Below the pieces are notes generated by a model. The model saw only the letters and a program-made list of their open reading frames with translations. It did no database searches and was not told the origin of the DNA. Source: a virus. From it: a stretch of DNA of 33,284 nucleotides. Each line of letters begins with the position of its first letter. Position 1 is the stretch's first letter. Position numbers and translations under genes: made by a program. The stretch is from positions 1 to 33,284 of the IMG/VR virus record IMGVR_UViG_3300030116_006646. One strand, 5' to 3'. Of this stretch, positions 22,393-31,030 are shown piece after piece.

Positions 22393-23157
22393 TTATGCTT
22401 TATAATGAATCATGCTTACATAGTGATTATTAAAATCACCAGTTGCATTACTAGCAGTGCTATTCCAATAACCCCAGTTTCCATTAAAGTTTGATGAACC
22501 TGCTTGTTCAACATAGTAAGTTGTTCCAACAGTTAAATTAGTACATGGCATAATAAAAGTTTTAGATTTTGTTGCTTTTACTTGTCCTGCACTTGAACCT
22601 GTAAACATACCTATGTCTTTACCATCATAATCTAATTTTGTATCACCACTTCCGATTGTGGAATTGGTACTCATCATTAAATAAGTATTCATACCCATTC
22701 CTGTGTATGGAGTTATTCCACAAGTGTATGAAAATTGTATAAAATCATTTGTGCTTGTTGGTGTAAATTGAACAGTATTTCCATCTGCAATATCTTTGTA
22801 GTCTGTTGATGTAGTTTGACCAATTTGTGTAGTTGCTCTATAAGTATCAATAGCATGAACACTATAAGTGCCTGATGCTATTGTTCCAAATTCTAAAGCA
22901 TTTCCACTACTATTAACTTTAATTGCTTGTCCTGCAGAACCTAGTGAAGTTAATCCAGTACCACCTCTTGCTACAGGAATTGTTCCTGCATTTATTTTAC
23001 TTGCGTTTAAATTTGGTATTCTAGCATCTGCAAAAGTGCCACTTGTTATTGTAGATGATGCTAAACCATCTGTTATTGTTAATGTTTGACCAGAGGGGAT
23101 AGTTATAGAAGAACCTGTGCTTCCCTCAATCTGGTCAACTTTTATTTTACTAGCCAT
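22393..23157 (-). CDS. Short tail fibre protein
   Basis: 254 residues: KVDQIEGSTGSSITIPSGQ start typical of fibre anchor modules, then a linker VARGGTGLTSLGSAGQAIKV (63-82) and a strand-rich C-terminus with GTTYYVEQAGSSNFNG. The RGGTGL...GNALEF linker is shared with the 700-aa fibre next door, so the two probably derive from a common module. AAGGAG before the ATG. Confidence 0.7.
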   Translation of the reverse strand: MASKIKVDQIEGSTGSSITIPSGQTLTITDGLASSTITSGTFADARIPNLNASKINAGTIPVARGGTGLTSLGSAGQAIKVNSSGNALEFGTIASGTYSVHAIDTYRATTQIGQTTSTDYKDIADGNTVQFTPTSTNDFIQFSYTCGITPYTGMGMNTYLMMSTNSTIGSGDTKLDYDGKDIGMFTGSSAGQVKATKSKTFIMPCTNLTVGTTYYVEQAGSSNFNGNWGYWNSTASNATGDFNNHYVSMIHYKA

Positions 23158-23170
23158 ATTGATTTCTCCT

Positions 23171-25273
23171 TTATATTATAGTTAGTGAACCTGAACCTGA
23201 AATAGTCCAAGTTATGTTGTTTGCTACAGTAATATCTCCTGCTAAAAATGAATTTTTTGTAGAAGATAGAGTTGTAGTTGTGTTTGAAGATATTGTGCTA
23301 TAATTTGAAAACACATTACCTTGTGTTGTTATCTCCGATGCTTGTATCGTAGAAAATTCTAAAGCGTTACCATTAGCATTAACAACTAAAGCTTGTCCTG
23401 CTGATCCAATTGAGCTTAAACCTGTACCACCTCTAGCTGTTGCTAAAGTTCCAGCAGTTATGTTTGAGGCATTGATTGAAGCTACATTAAAAGTACCATA
23501 AGCGACTATTGAAATTATATCTCCAACTGTTGCACCACTAGATAAAACAATTGAAGTTCCACTAGTTACAGTTACGTCAGTTCCATTAACTAACTTAGCT
23601 CCGTTCAAATAAACGTCAATAAACCCTGCGTCATAAGCAAGAGTCTCACCGTTATCATCTGTTCCTGTAAATGTTGTTTGTCCACCAGAGGCAGTATATT
23701 TAAACCTTGCCGCAGTTCCGTTTACTGTCGAACCAGCTGAAGCCCACCCACTTGATTTATAAACTTTTAATTCATTAGCCGTCGTATCGAAGTACAGGTC
23801 GCCAACATTCAAACTGCTAGTTGGCGGTGATGAAGAAATTCTATAAACTTCTGCAAAATTATTTACTGATGCTAAATTATTTGCAACAGTTGTTACGTTT
23901 GCTGAGTTAGATGCAAGTGAATTTAATCCACTAATCCCTGCTAACGTATTCATATCAGATACAGTTTGAGCTGTGCCTAAAGTGTTCATGTCAGCTATTG
24001 CATCACTTGTTCCAAGTAATCCTATTTCAGTTGATTTAGATGCAACAGTAGTTACTTCTGTAGCTTTTGGAACTAATCTATGAAAATTGTAAGTGTGTTG
24101 AGTAGTTGTAGATTCAACTAAAATACCAAATCCAGCTGGTAAAGATGCGTTAGCACCACAATTATTTAGTGTAACTGTAGAATTACCAACTGTTCCATTT
24201 GCAATAGTTACAACACCTGATCCATTTGCTGTATGTGAACTTGCAAGTGCTTGAACACTAACAATCGTACCAACACCATTATTTACATCAGGGTTTGTAT
24301 TTGGAAAACTTGTTTCATTTGCAATTGGAACAAAACCACCAACATCATCCACTAAATCAATAACTCTATTATCTATTGCAGAAGTCGTAGCTATAAAATT
24401 ATCATTACTAGTCCAAGTTTGACCTGAGTTAATTAGCTCTGATGTATCTTTATTTAAAAATCTAGTATCAGCTGCGGACGTTGTGTAAAAAGTATTATTA
24501 TCTGGCGTATGAGATGCTTGTTCTGAACTTGTAACGATTGCTGAATCTGAAATTTTAGCAATTGTTACTTGATCATCTCCAATATGAGCTGTGTCTATTG
24601 AACCATCTACTAGATGTTCGGAGTCGATACTATCATCAGCTATCTTTGATCCATTAACACTATCAGCTCCTAATTTAGTATTAGTTACAGCACCAGCATT
24701 TATTTTAGCCTCTGTTACTGCATTTGCATTTATTTGAGAAGCTTGAACTGCATTATCTGCGATCTTAGCATTTGTTACAGCATCGTCTGCAATTTTTGCA
24801 GTAGTGATTGAATTGTTAGTTAAATTACTTGAGCCAACAATATCAGTTGGAATTGAGTTTCCTGTTTTAGTTAGAATAGCTAAATAAATCGTTAATGCTT
24901 CGTTTTGTAAAGTACCACTATCAAGAGTAACATTAACTGTAGTATTTGTAGAAAAAGATGAACTAGATATTGTTCCATAGACAACACCAGTAGATGACCC
25001 TGTAATTTTAACTCTACGACCAGCATGGTAGAATGATGTTACATCTACACCATTTATTGTAAATGAACTTGCACTAGCATAAGCACTTGTAAAAGCACCA
25101 TCTCCATCACCATAAATAACCCATTGAGCATCATTATACCAATCTCTAGTATTTTTCATTAATGCTCTAATAGAGTTGTTTAGATCACTAGGTAACATCC
25201 CCTCTGCTGTATTAATACCATTTAGAGAAGTGTTATTTGCTTGTGTTGTTGAATAATCCTTTATGCCTGCCAT
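23171..25273 (-). CDS. Long tail fibre protein
   Basis: 700 residues. The N-terminus (MAGIKDYSTTQANNTSLNGI, then AEGMLPSDLNNSIRALM and DWYNDAQWVIYGDGDG) is the conserved virion-anchoring head of many marine podovirus fibres. Residues about 151-246 are a regular ten-residue repeat (see separate entry). A trimeric beta shaft follows (DLYFDTTANELKVYKSSGW) and then the RGGTGL linker (about 620) and a C-terminal beta end. This is the main receptor-binding candidate. AGGAG precedes the start. Confidence 0.8.
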   Translation of the reverse strand: MAGIKDYSTTQANNTSLNGINTAEGMLPSDLNNSIRALMKNTRDWYNDAQWVIYGDGDGAFTSAYASASSFTINGVDVTSFYHAGRRVKITGSSTGVVYGTISSSSFSTNTTVNVTLDSGTLQNEALTIYLAILTKTGNSIPTDIVGSSNLTNNSITTAKIADDAVTNAKIADNAVQASQINANAVTEAKINAGAVTNTKLGADSVNGSKIADDSIDSEHLVDGSIDTAHIGDDQVTIAKISDSAIVTSSEQASHTPDNNTFYTTSAADTRFLNKDTSELINSGQTWTSNDNFIATTSAIDNRVIDLVDDVGGFVPIANETSFPNTNPDVNNGVGTIVSVQALASSHTANGSGVVTIANGTVGNSTVTLNNCGANASLPAGFGILVESTTTQHTYNFHRLVPKATEVTTVASKSTEIGLLGTSDAIADMNTLGTAQTVSDMNTLAGISGLNSLASNSANVTTVANNLASVNNFAEVYRISSSPPTSSLNVGDLYFDTTANELKVYKSSGWASAGSTVNGTAARFKYTASGGQTTFTGTDDNGETLAYDAGFIDVYLNGAKLVNGTDVTVTSGTSIVLSSGATVGDIISIVAYGTFNVASINASNITAGTLATARGGTGLSSIGSAGQALVVNANGNALEFSTIQASEITTQGNVFSNYSTISSNTTTTLSSTKNSFLAGDITVANNITWTISGSGSLTII
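24536..24823 (-). repeat. Decapeptide repeat tract in the long fibre
   Basis: Encodes about nine and a half tandem ten-residue units (residues 151-246) of the form [TS]xAKIADDAV, for example ITTAKIADDAV, VTNAKIADNAV, AVTEAKINAGAV, DSIDSEHLVDGSI. Units are in strict ten-residue register though diverged, and form a beta-helical or triple-helix shaft in fibres. Confidence 0.85.
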
Positions 25274-25282
25274 TTATTTCTC

Positions 25283-25429
25283 CTAATTCATAAACCATGC
25301 AAAAGCCTTATCGCTTTCTGTGTTATTTTTGTTAATTAAATTATTTACAGCTTCTTCAATTTGTCTTTGAAAAAACTCTTGGGTTTCAATTGAATATCGA
25401 ACATTATCTATATCAACTTTATCACTCAT
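25283..25429 (-). CDS. Small protein between tail hub and fibre (48 aa)
   Basis: Starts at the ATG at 25429, which shares a TAATG junction with the tail hub stop; an upstream ATG at 25483 lies inside that gene and is rejected. It reads MSDKVDIDNVRYSIETQEFF and continues through a helix (RQIEEAVNNLINKNNTES) to AFAWFMN. Small helical protein of unknown role, perhaps a fibre or hub chaperone. Confidence 0.6.
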   Translation of the reverse strand: MSDKVDIDNVRYSIETQEFFQRQIEEAVNNLINKNNTESDKAFAWFMN

Positions 25430-26904
25430 TATCTTGACCCACCTGGTGTTGCAATTAAATCTATTCCTTGTGCATGACTCCAAATAGAGTCAGCTGGGAT
25501 TTTTACATTTGCTCTAAAATATCTACCACTTTTTCTAACAGGGTTAATACCACTACTATTCATAGTCGATGATGCACTTGAGGTTACAGCATCGGCTAAT
25601 TTATCTCTTGTTTTAACAATTACATTTGCACTAGCGTCAACCAATGGTCTTATACCAGTGATGTTTGCTCTTGCTCCAGGAAATATTTCTGCTTCTTTTG
25701 TTTCAAGTTCAGCTTCTAAATTTTTTCCACTAAATATCGCTGCTTTAAAATTTTCATCTATAGCACCTAAATATAATTGTCCTTGTGTCCAATAAGGAGT
25801 GTCTAAAGAAATATTAATCTCATCCAAGTTCTCTGATACTAAATCCATCAACTCAACTGTATTAATAATTACAAATTGTTTAAAAATTTGTGATGCTTTA
25901 ACATTAGCTAAAGACCATTTTTGAGTTACATAATTATAAATTAACAATCTATCACAAATACCTGTTGTATTAGGATTGTTTTTACTTGGATATAACCATA
26001 TAGCTAGTGTGTTAAATGGATCAACAGCACTTGTTATTCTATCAGGATAAGCTTTGTTTAAATCGTTTTCAAAAAATCTATTTACTTTTTCTGCTCCAAT
26101 AGGCAACACTTGATCACCATTGATTTGAAAGAAACCATCATCAGCGTAGAAAAATATTTGTCTATTATCTTGGCAAACAGTTTGGCCATAGACAGCTCCC
26201 CTGTTCGGTGAGATTACACTAAATCTAAATATTGTATTTCCACCAACAAAGTCCATCCGAATAATTTGGTTTTGTCTAAATACATATCCGACCTCACCAC
26301 TAGTTATGGCAACAACCTGACCCCCTGAGCCTGGCAAGTCTTGTAAATCACTTGAACTTATACCAGCTTCCCAAGTTGATATATCGTTGATACCACTCCA
26401 TTGGACTCTATTTTTAGCGTTCTCAATATTTCCTGTTACTAAAAAATCTCTAACAACACCACTAACTCTAAACTTACTAGGTACGTTACCACTTGTAACT
26501 ATACTTTGAAGTGTAGCAAAGTTTGTTGAAGTACCCATTTGATAATACATTGGTGGATTAACACCATTACTTGCAATTACAAATTGGCCAAATTGAGTAA
26601 ATGTAAAAAAATCAGTATCACCACCACTTATAGTGCAACCACCTTTTACGCTTGTAAAAGTTCCACTAGTTAATTTATAAATATTGTCTTTTGTTCCAAC
26701 AAATGTAAATACAGCGTTTGTGTTATCTCTAAAACTTCCTGCTCCTTTTGCATTTTGTGTAACATTAGATGCACCACTATAAGCTACTAAACTTTTTACA
26801 GGCTTGTAGCTTGATTGTGCATGATACACATTAGTTGCTACAGTTGAGCCAGGGTTTAGATGCGATGGTTGATCAGGTAGCCATTCTCCAAAAGGTAATT
26901 GCAT
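25429..26904 (-). CDS. Tail hub/nozzle protein, P22 gp10-like
   Basis: 491 residues rich in beta strands: LPDQPSHLNPGSTVATNVY start, repeated propeller-like strands (YSGASN, FTFTQFGQFVIASNG, VVAITSGEVGYVFRQN, IFFYADDGFFQINGD). This matches P22 gp10/phage stabilisation proteins, which close the portal/adaptor channel and carry the fibres. It sits just downstream of the gp4/SU10-type adaptor gene, as in P22-like modules. Length and strand order fit the family. Confidence 0.75.
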   Translation of the reverse strand: MQLPFGEWLPDQPSHLNPGSTVATNVYHAQSSYKPVKSLVAYSGASNVTQNAKGAGSFRDNTNAVFTFVGTKDNIYKLTSGTFTSVKGGCTISGGDTDFFTFTQFGQFVIASNGVNPPMYYQMGTSTNFATLQSIVTSGNVPSKFRVSGVVRDFLVTGNIENAKNRVQWSGINDISTWEAGISSSDLQDLPGSGGQVVAITSGEVGYVFRQNQIIRMDFVGGNTIFRFSVISPNRGAVYGQTVCQDNRQIFFYADDGFFQINGDQVLPIGAEKVNRFFENDLNKAYPDRITSAVDPFNTLAIWLYPSKNNPNTTGICDRLLIYNYVTQKWSLANVKASQIFKQFVIINTVELMDLVSENLDEINISLDTPYWTQGQLYLGAIDENFKAAIFSGKNLEAELETKEAEIFPGARANITGIRPLVDASANVIVKTRDKLADAVTSSASSTMNSSGINPVRKSGRYFRANVKIPADSIWSHAQGIDLIATPGGSR

Positions 26905-26906
26905 AA

Positions 26907-27581
26907 TTAAGCCGAATTAGTTGTAGTAATATTTAAAGTTTTAAAAGGTGATGAAATTGTATCTTCACTTCTTATTTGTAGAGGTGATCCACTAAATTGA
27001 TCTTCTCTATCGTTTTGTTCTAATCTTTCCATAGCAGTACCATACATTTGTTGCCATGTTTGAACTTGTTGAGGATTAATACCACCTAAAAAATTCGCTG
27101 CATGAAACAAAGCACCATATAAATAAATAGATGGATGACTTGTTAAAATATAATTAGTAGTGTTGCTATTGCTTAAACTTGTAAAACTTTTATAAAAATT
27201 TAATTTACCAGTATATGTACTATCTGGTCTTGGCATAAATCTAAAATTATCACCTAGTATTGTATAGCTAGATGGCAACCCTGTTTGTGAAGTTCCTTTT
27301 ACTTGATCCATTTGTGATGGAGTCATGTATCTTAAAGGATATTTAGTTGAGCCACTTAAAATATAAAAATCTCTTACTTGTAAAAAACCACTTGGTAGTG
27401 CAACAGTTTCATTGTTGATAGTAATATCACTTGAAGTTACCATAGCTCTAACTCTTAACTTAGAGTTAAAATCAGCTTCTACTAATTTAATAAAGTCGTC
27501 TTGTATCTCACTTGTTAAATCACTTCTATTTAACCAATTAGCAATTGACGTTTTTAATTCTGTGTAATTTGTTAATGCCAT
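26907..27581 (-). CDS. Head-tail adaptor protein, SU10/P22 gp4-like
   Basis: 224 residues. The helical N-terminus (LKTSIANWLNRSDLTSEIQD, FIKLVEADFNSKLRVRAM) followed by strands (VALPSGFLQVRDFYI, LGDNFRFMPRP, GKLNFYKSFTSLS) and a helical end (YLYGALFHAANFLG...WQQMYGTAMERLEQ) matches the SU10-type adaptor/P22 gp4 family. It forms the ring below the portal. TAATG junction with the 111-aa gene. Confidence 0.8.
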   Translation of the reverse strand: MALTNYTELKTSIANWLNRSDLTSEIQDDFIKLVEADFNSKLRVRAMVTSSDITINNETVALPSGFLQVRDFYILSGSTKYPLRYMTPSQMDQVKGTSQTGLPSSYTILGDNFRFMPRPDSTYTGKLNFYKSFTSLSNSNTTNYILTSHPSIYLYGALFHAANFLGGINPQQVQTWQQMYGTAMERLEQNDREDQFSGSPLQIRSEDTISSPFKTLNITTTNSA

Positions 27582-27916
27582 TAAAATCTACCTGGTGCTG
27601 TTCTAAAATATCTATAATCAGAACTATTTAATTTTTCTTTTAAAATTTTAGTTTGAACATCTTTAGGTAATGCAAACCAATTACCTTTATTTTGATCTTT
27701 GTTATATTCTTTAGCCCAAATTTCTAAAACAATTGTAGGAATAGATGCTATTCTTTTTAAACCTTTATCAGCACTATAACCATCGTTTTGAGTATATAAC
27801 TTTTTATTGTGTTCTAATATGGGCTTGTGATCTACTTTTCTTTCTTGGATGACACCTTTTTCTGTGCCAATAAAAGTTTCACTTACTAAACCCTCTTTTT
27901 CAACAACTTTACTCAT
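27581..27916 (-). CDS. Conserved head/neck-locus protein
   Basis: 111 residues, basic, with IPTIVLEIWAKEYNKDQNKG and an end of LKEKLNSSDYRYFRTAPGRF. The (D)xxxFRTAPGRF end is common in small proteins between capsid and adaptor genes in marine podoviruses. Role unknown; position suggests head or connector assembly. ATGA overlap with the 45-aa gene upstream. Confidence 0.65.
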   Translation of the reverse strand: MSKVVEKEGLVSETFIGTEKGVIQERKVDHKPILEHNKKLYTQNDGYSADKGLKRIASIPTIVLEIWAKEYNKDQNKGNWFALPKDVQTKILKEKLNSSDYRYFRTAPGRF

Positions 27917-28050
27917 CGGCCTTGACCCTTGTAAGCTTTAAAATTTTTTCGTTTTTTTTTGTTCATTTTGCAAAGACTAGGATTCCTGCCTATCGATGTT
28001 TTGTGATGAACAGGTTCATGTGCTACAAAATCTTTAAATTTCTTAGCCAC
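27913..28050 (-). CDS. Small basic protein with GTG start (45 aa)
   Basis: GTG at 28050 overlaps the end of the 91-aa gene by 8 bases, and its stop makes an ATGA junction with the 111-aa gene. It reads VAKKFKDFVAHEPVHHKTSI and ends KKKRKNFKAYKGQGR; the (R/K)xYxGQGR end is one I recognise from tiny marine phage head-locus proteins. Coupling on both sides and the missing alternative ATG support the GTG start. Highly basic; may bind DNA in the head. Confidence 0.7.
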   Translation of the reverse strand: MAKKFKDFVAHEPVHHKTSIGRNPSLCKMNKKKRKNFKAYKGQGR

Positions 28051-28318
28051 TTAACTCAGTAACGTAAAGATCGCCACTTCCTATAAAAGCAACTTTTTCA
28101 CCTGGTCTAATTTTTATTATTTCAATATCATTAGCTGGTATATACATTGATGATGTAGTAGCAGTTGGTGATCCACCAAATGCAACATGGCCATTAGCAC
28201 TAGCAACAATTCTTACAAATTGTGTGTGAGCTAACATACCATCACTAGTAGATGCACTTGATCCACTAGATGTTACCTTTTGTGTTTTAATTGGAAATAA
28301 TCCATAATTATAAGCCAT
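28043..28318 (-). CDS. Head decoration/minor structural protein candidate
   Basis: 91 residues starting MAYNYGLFPIKTQKVTSSGS. Beta-rich (FVRIVASANGHVAFGGSP, SMYIPANDIEIIKIRPGEKV), ending VAFIGSGDLYVTELSG. The layout of a small jelly-roll-type capsid or neck protein, as found next to DUF5309 capsids. Coupled on both sides. Confidence 0.65.
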   Translation of the reverse strand: MAYNYGLFPIKTQKVTSSGSSASTSDGMLAHTQFVRIVASANGHVAFGGSPTATTSSMYIPANDIEIIKIRPGEKVAFIGSGDLYVTELSG

Positions 28319-28431
28319 TAGTATTTCCCCTTTTTCATATTAACTTTTTTACCTTTTTTCTTTGCAAAGGCTTTAGCTTTTTTCATTCCACTTTTTGTGT
28401 ATGAAAATTTTTTCTTTCCGACCATCGGCAT
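28318..28431 (-). CDS. Very small basic head-locus protein (37 aa)
   Basis: ATG at 28431 (a second Met at residue 3) reads MPMVGKKKFSYTKSGMKK and continues AKAFAKKKGKKVNMKKG to the stop, which shares a TAATG junction with the 91-aa gene. The MPMVGKKKFxYTxxG start is shared by many tiny marine phage proteins. 17 of 37 residues are Lys. Likely a nucleic-acid-binding head component. Confidence 0.7.
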   Translation of the reverse strand: MPMVGKKKFSYTKSGMKKAKAFAKKKGKKVNMKKGKY

Positions 28432-28461
28432 AGTATTTTCTCCTATAAAATTTTATTGTGC

Positions 28462-28498
28462 ATTTGGGGGAAGTACCGCTAGGCAAGATCCCCCAAAT
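28462..28498. other. Stem-loop between head genes
   Basis: 10-bp perfect inverted repeat ATTTGGGGGA/TCCCCCAAAT with a 17-base loop. No T run on the message strand. It sits between the 37-aa and 115-aa genes and could be an RNA processing site or a partial terminator that sets the level of tail versus head mRNA. Confidence 0.6.
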
Positions 28499-28505
28499 TC
28501 TGTAA

Positions 28506-28853
28506 TTATCTTCTTACAATAATTGTAAAATGAGCAGAGTGAGTTCCTGTTGATGCACCATCAGTAGCGATGGCGATGTAATCACCCTCAACTACACTAT
28601 TAGCACCAGTTGGCTCACAAGTGTCAATATCACCTGCAGCACTTCCACTATGTGCAATAGTGATAGTTCCACCAGTCATATTTGTAGTATTAACTTTGGC
28701 AGTGATACCAGCGTTAGCACCAGAGATAGCTCCACCTAATACAGAAGTAATTTTAATTACTCTCCCATTATCTGGCACTGCTACTCTTACAGTTCCAGCT
28801 GTTGAAACATCGTCTAAATGACACTCTAAAAAATAATCGTTTAAAGTTCTCAT
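28506..28853 (-). CDS. Capsid decoration/head-fibre-like protein
   Basis: 115 residues: RTLNDYFLECHLDDVSTAG, then Gly/Ala/Thr/Ile strands (GRVIKITSVLGGAIS, TITIAHSGSAAGD, IAIATDGASTGTH). Small beta proteins like this follow the major capsid gene in many marine podoviruses and are likely head decoration or fibre-base proteins. AGAGGAA precedes the start. Confidence 0.65.
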   Translation of the reverse strand: MRTLNDYFLECHLDDVSTAGTVRVAVPDNGRVIKITSVLGGAISGANAGITAKVNTTNMTGGTITIAHSGSAAGDIDTCEPTGANSVVEGDYIAIATDGASTGTHSAHFTIIVRR

Positions 28854-28926
28854 GTTATATTCCTCTTATTTGCTTCGTTCCGACTTTAAAAAAATCTTCA
28901 AAGACCAAACAAAAATGTTAATTGAA

Positions 28927-28950
28927 TATAGGGGGATTGCTCCCCCTATA
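28927..28950 (-). terminator. Stem-loop just after the major capsid gene
   Basis: Perfect 10-bp stem TATAGGGGGA/TCCCCCTATA with a 4-base loop, directly after the capsid stop in transcription order. Only a weak, broken T-rich stretch follows (TATATTCAATTAACATTTTTG), so it may be a leaky terminator or an RNase-protected 3' end for capsid mRNA. Confidence 0.6.
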
Positions 28951-28960
28951 ATTAAATTGA

Positions 28961-29917
28961 TTATGATGTAGTTACATCAAAAACTGCACCACTTGCTTTT
29001 TGGTTTTTAGAAACCAAAGTATATTCGCAAAGTAGAGCTTGTTTTTCAGCGTCTCCAGTTTTCGCTAAGTTCATAAGAGAGAAATCTCTTAGGAAAGCAG
29101 TAGCAAACATATCTGGTTGTAATACAAACACATCTCTTGCTCTTGAGAATCTATTTGGAACAACAGTCATTGATCCAAAGTCAGATTCATAAACATCAAC
29201 TGCAGCTACAAGTCTTTTGTTTTCAGCTGGGTCAAATCTAGTTGATCCACCTGTAAAACCAGAAAGAACTTGTTTGTTGAAAGAACCAAGCATGATCATT
29301 GACGGATCACCACCCTCATCCCAACATTTTTTGATTACTGATTTTAATTGAGATTCAGTAAATGCTCTTTGAGTTCCATCAGTTCTTGCAGTACCAGGTA
29401 CGTCAACACTTGATACTTGACCATTTGCACCACCTGCGCCTGCATCTACGTTTTGTTGAATCCAACCTGCTAATCCAGCAAGTTCTCTAGCTGTAGAGTC
29501 ATCTCCAACAACTGGTGAATTGTTAGCTGTTAATGAACTTTCCATATCTCTTTTAAGCTCTTTAGAAGCTTTTGAAATTTGATAAGCTAATTCATTATTT
29601 CTACCAGCTTTTGATACACTTTCTAAAGTACCAGAAACGATTACAGATTTTCTTGAAATCTGAGTTCTGTTATTAACTCTAGTAGTAGCAGTAGGTGCTG
29701 CGAAAGAAATCTCATCACCCTCTATTTGTGCGTTTGTTGCAGAAGCTCCTGCTAAAGCGTCTGTTTGCCATTCATGAAGAACAGCTGTTGCTTTTTCTTT
29801 ACCAATACCACTCATGAAAGGTGTATCAGTAGGTGAGATTGAGTAAATTAGATCTGATAAATCTTCTCTCAATCCTTTAGCGTCATATTGACTATATGTT
29901 CCAGTTACCTGTGCCAT
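28961..29917 (-). CDS. Major capsid protein (DUF5309/SU10-type)
   Basis: 318 residues. An HK97-fold capsid protein of the DUF5309 family: QYDAKGLREDLSDLIYSISP and TPFMSGIGKEKATAV at the N-terminus, HEWQTDAL, then IEGDEISF, a long spine helix (NELAYQISKASKELKRDMES), and the C-terminal landmarks MIMLGSFNKQVLSGF and VYESDFGSMTVVPNRF. The most expressed gene of the late block, with AGGAGAA before its ATG and a stem-loop after it. Follows the scaffold gene by 18 bases. Confidence 0.88.
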   Translation of the reverse strand: MAQVTGTYSQYDAKGLREDLSDLIYSISPTDTPFMSGIGKEKATAVLHEWQTDALAGASATNAQIEGDEISFAAPTATTRVNNRTQISRKSVIVSGTLESVSKAGRNNELAYQISKASKELKRDMESSLTANNSPVVGDDSTARELAGLAGWIQQNVDAGAGGANGQVSSVDVPGTARTDGTQRAFTESQLKSVIKKCWDEGGDPSMIMLGSFNKQVLSGFTGGSTRFDPAENKRLVAAVDVYESDFGSMTVVPNRFSRARDVFVLQPDMFATAFLRDFSLMNLAKTGDAEKQALLCEYTLVSKNQKASGAVFDVTTS

Positions 29918-29935
29918 AATATTCTCCTATTGAGG

Positions 29936-30970
29936 TTATTTATTGTTAATCATATCTAAGAAAATACTAGTAGCGTCTTTAATGCTCCCAGTTTTTTTTA
30001 GACGACTCAACTTTTCCTTACGCTTCGCTAAACTTATATCGCTTTTTTCGTTTTTAACCCCACTTGTAAAAACTTTACCTGGTTTAGATATTTTTTTTGC
30101 TAAACCTGGTTTTGAACTTTGCATATTTCTAAATTTCATAGCATCGTTCACCAACATAACAATTCTATGATCATAAACTTGTGCTACTTCTTGGTCATTA
30201 AAACCATAAGCATTTAAAGTTGATTTCATAGAAGCTTTTAATTTAGATGCTTTTGTAGGATCGCTAAACTCTGGCATCTTAGATACCAATTTACGTTCTT
30301 GATCTTTCAAAAATTCTCCAAATTGTTTTTGTTGTTCGCTTTGAGTCTTTTCTATAGCTTGATCAAGACGTTCTTGTCTTTTTTTCATTCTATGTTCAAT
30401 CTTCATCGCTTCCGTTGGATCTTCTTCGTATAACTTTTCTAAATCAATGTTATTTTTTTCTTGATTTAGTTCTTGTTGGGCTAAAGACACCATTTGATTA
30501 AGTTCATTTAACTTATTAGAATAGTCTTGTCTTTGCTTTTCCGACTCTGCCTGTAATTGCTTTCGTTCCATAGCAAGATTTTCAGTTTTTTGTCGGTAGT
30601 CGGCATCTCTTGAGTAACCATTCCTCAATTCATCAAGGGTAACATCGAATTCTTGTCCATTAACTTTAACTTTATGTAATGGGGACTCTTGTTTCTCTTG
30701 AATCTCAGATTGTTCTTCGTCTTGAGTTGCTTCTTCGGAAGTTTCCTCTTGCGATTCTTCTTCCATTGTTTCCTGTTCCTGAGGTTGATCTTCTATTTGA
30801 GATTCCTCATCGGTTGGACCAGGGGAATTTTGTTCTTCTTGGGGTGGCTCACCATCTTCTTGAGTTTGTTTTTTATTCTCATCAGGGTTTAATAGACCAC
30901 TTATTGTTTTTGTTGCTCTTTGTATATCAGTTTCAGCTTCCTTTAATGGATTAGCGTAATTGTCTGCCAT
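29936..30970 (-). CDS. Capsid scaffolding protein
   Basis: 344 residues, highly charged: an acidic Glu/Gln/Pro-rich N-terminal third (residues about 35-105, many EE, QE, EQ pairs), then VKVNGQEFDVTLDELRNGYS, long coiled-coil helices rich in Lys/Glu/Gln, and a basic end (KISKPGKVFTSG). This is the standard make-up and position of a phage scaffold, between portal and capsid genes. It directs prohead assembly and is lost from the mature head. AAGGAG before the ATG. Confidence 0.85.
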   Translation of the reverse strand: MADNYANPLKEAETDIQRATKTISGLLNPDENKKQTQEDGEPPQEEQNSPGPTDEESQIEDQPQEQETMEEESQEETSEEATQDEEQSEIQEKQESPLHKVKVNGQEFDVTLDELRNGYSRDADYRQKTENLAMERKQLQAESEKQRQDYSNKLNELNQMVSLAQQELNQEKNNIDLEKLYEEDPTEAMKIEHRMKKRQERLDQAIEKTQSEQQKQFGEFLKDQERKLVSKMPEFSDPTKASKLKASMKSTLNAYGFNDQEVAQVYDHRIVMLVNDAMKFRNMQSSKPGLAKKISKPGKVFTSGVKNEKSDISLAKRKEKLSRLKKTGSIKDATSIFLDMINNK

Positions 30971-31030
30971 ACTTTTCTCCTTTAAGTTAAGTTCCTGTTG
31001 TGTAGGTTGACTTATCCTAAACTTGATTGT

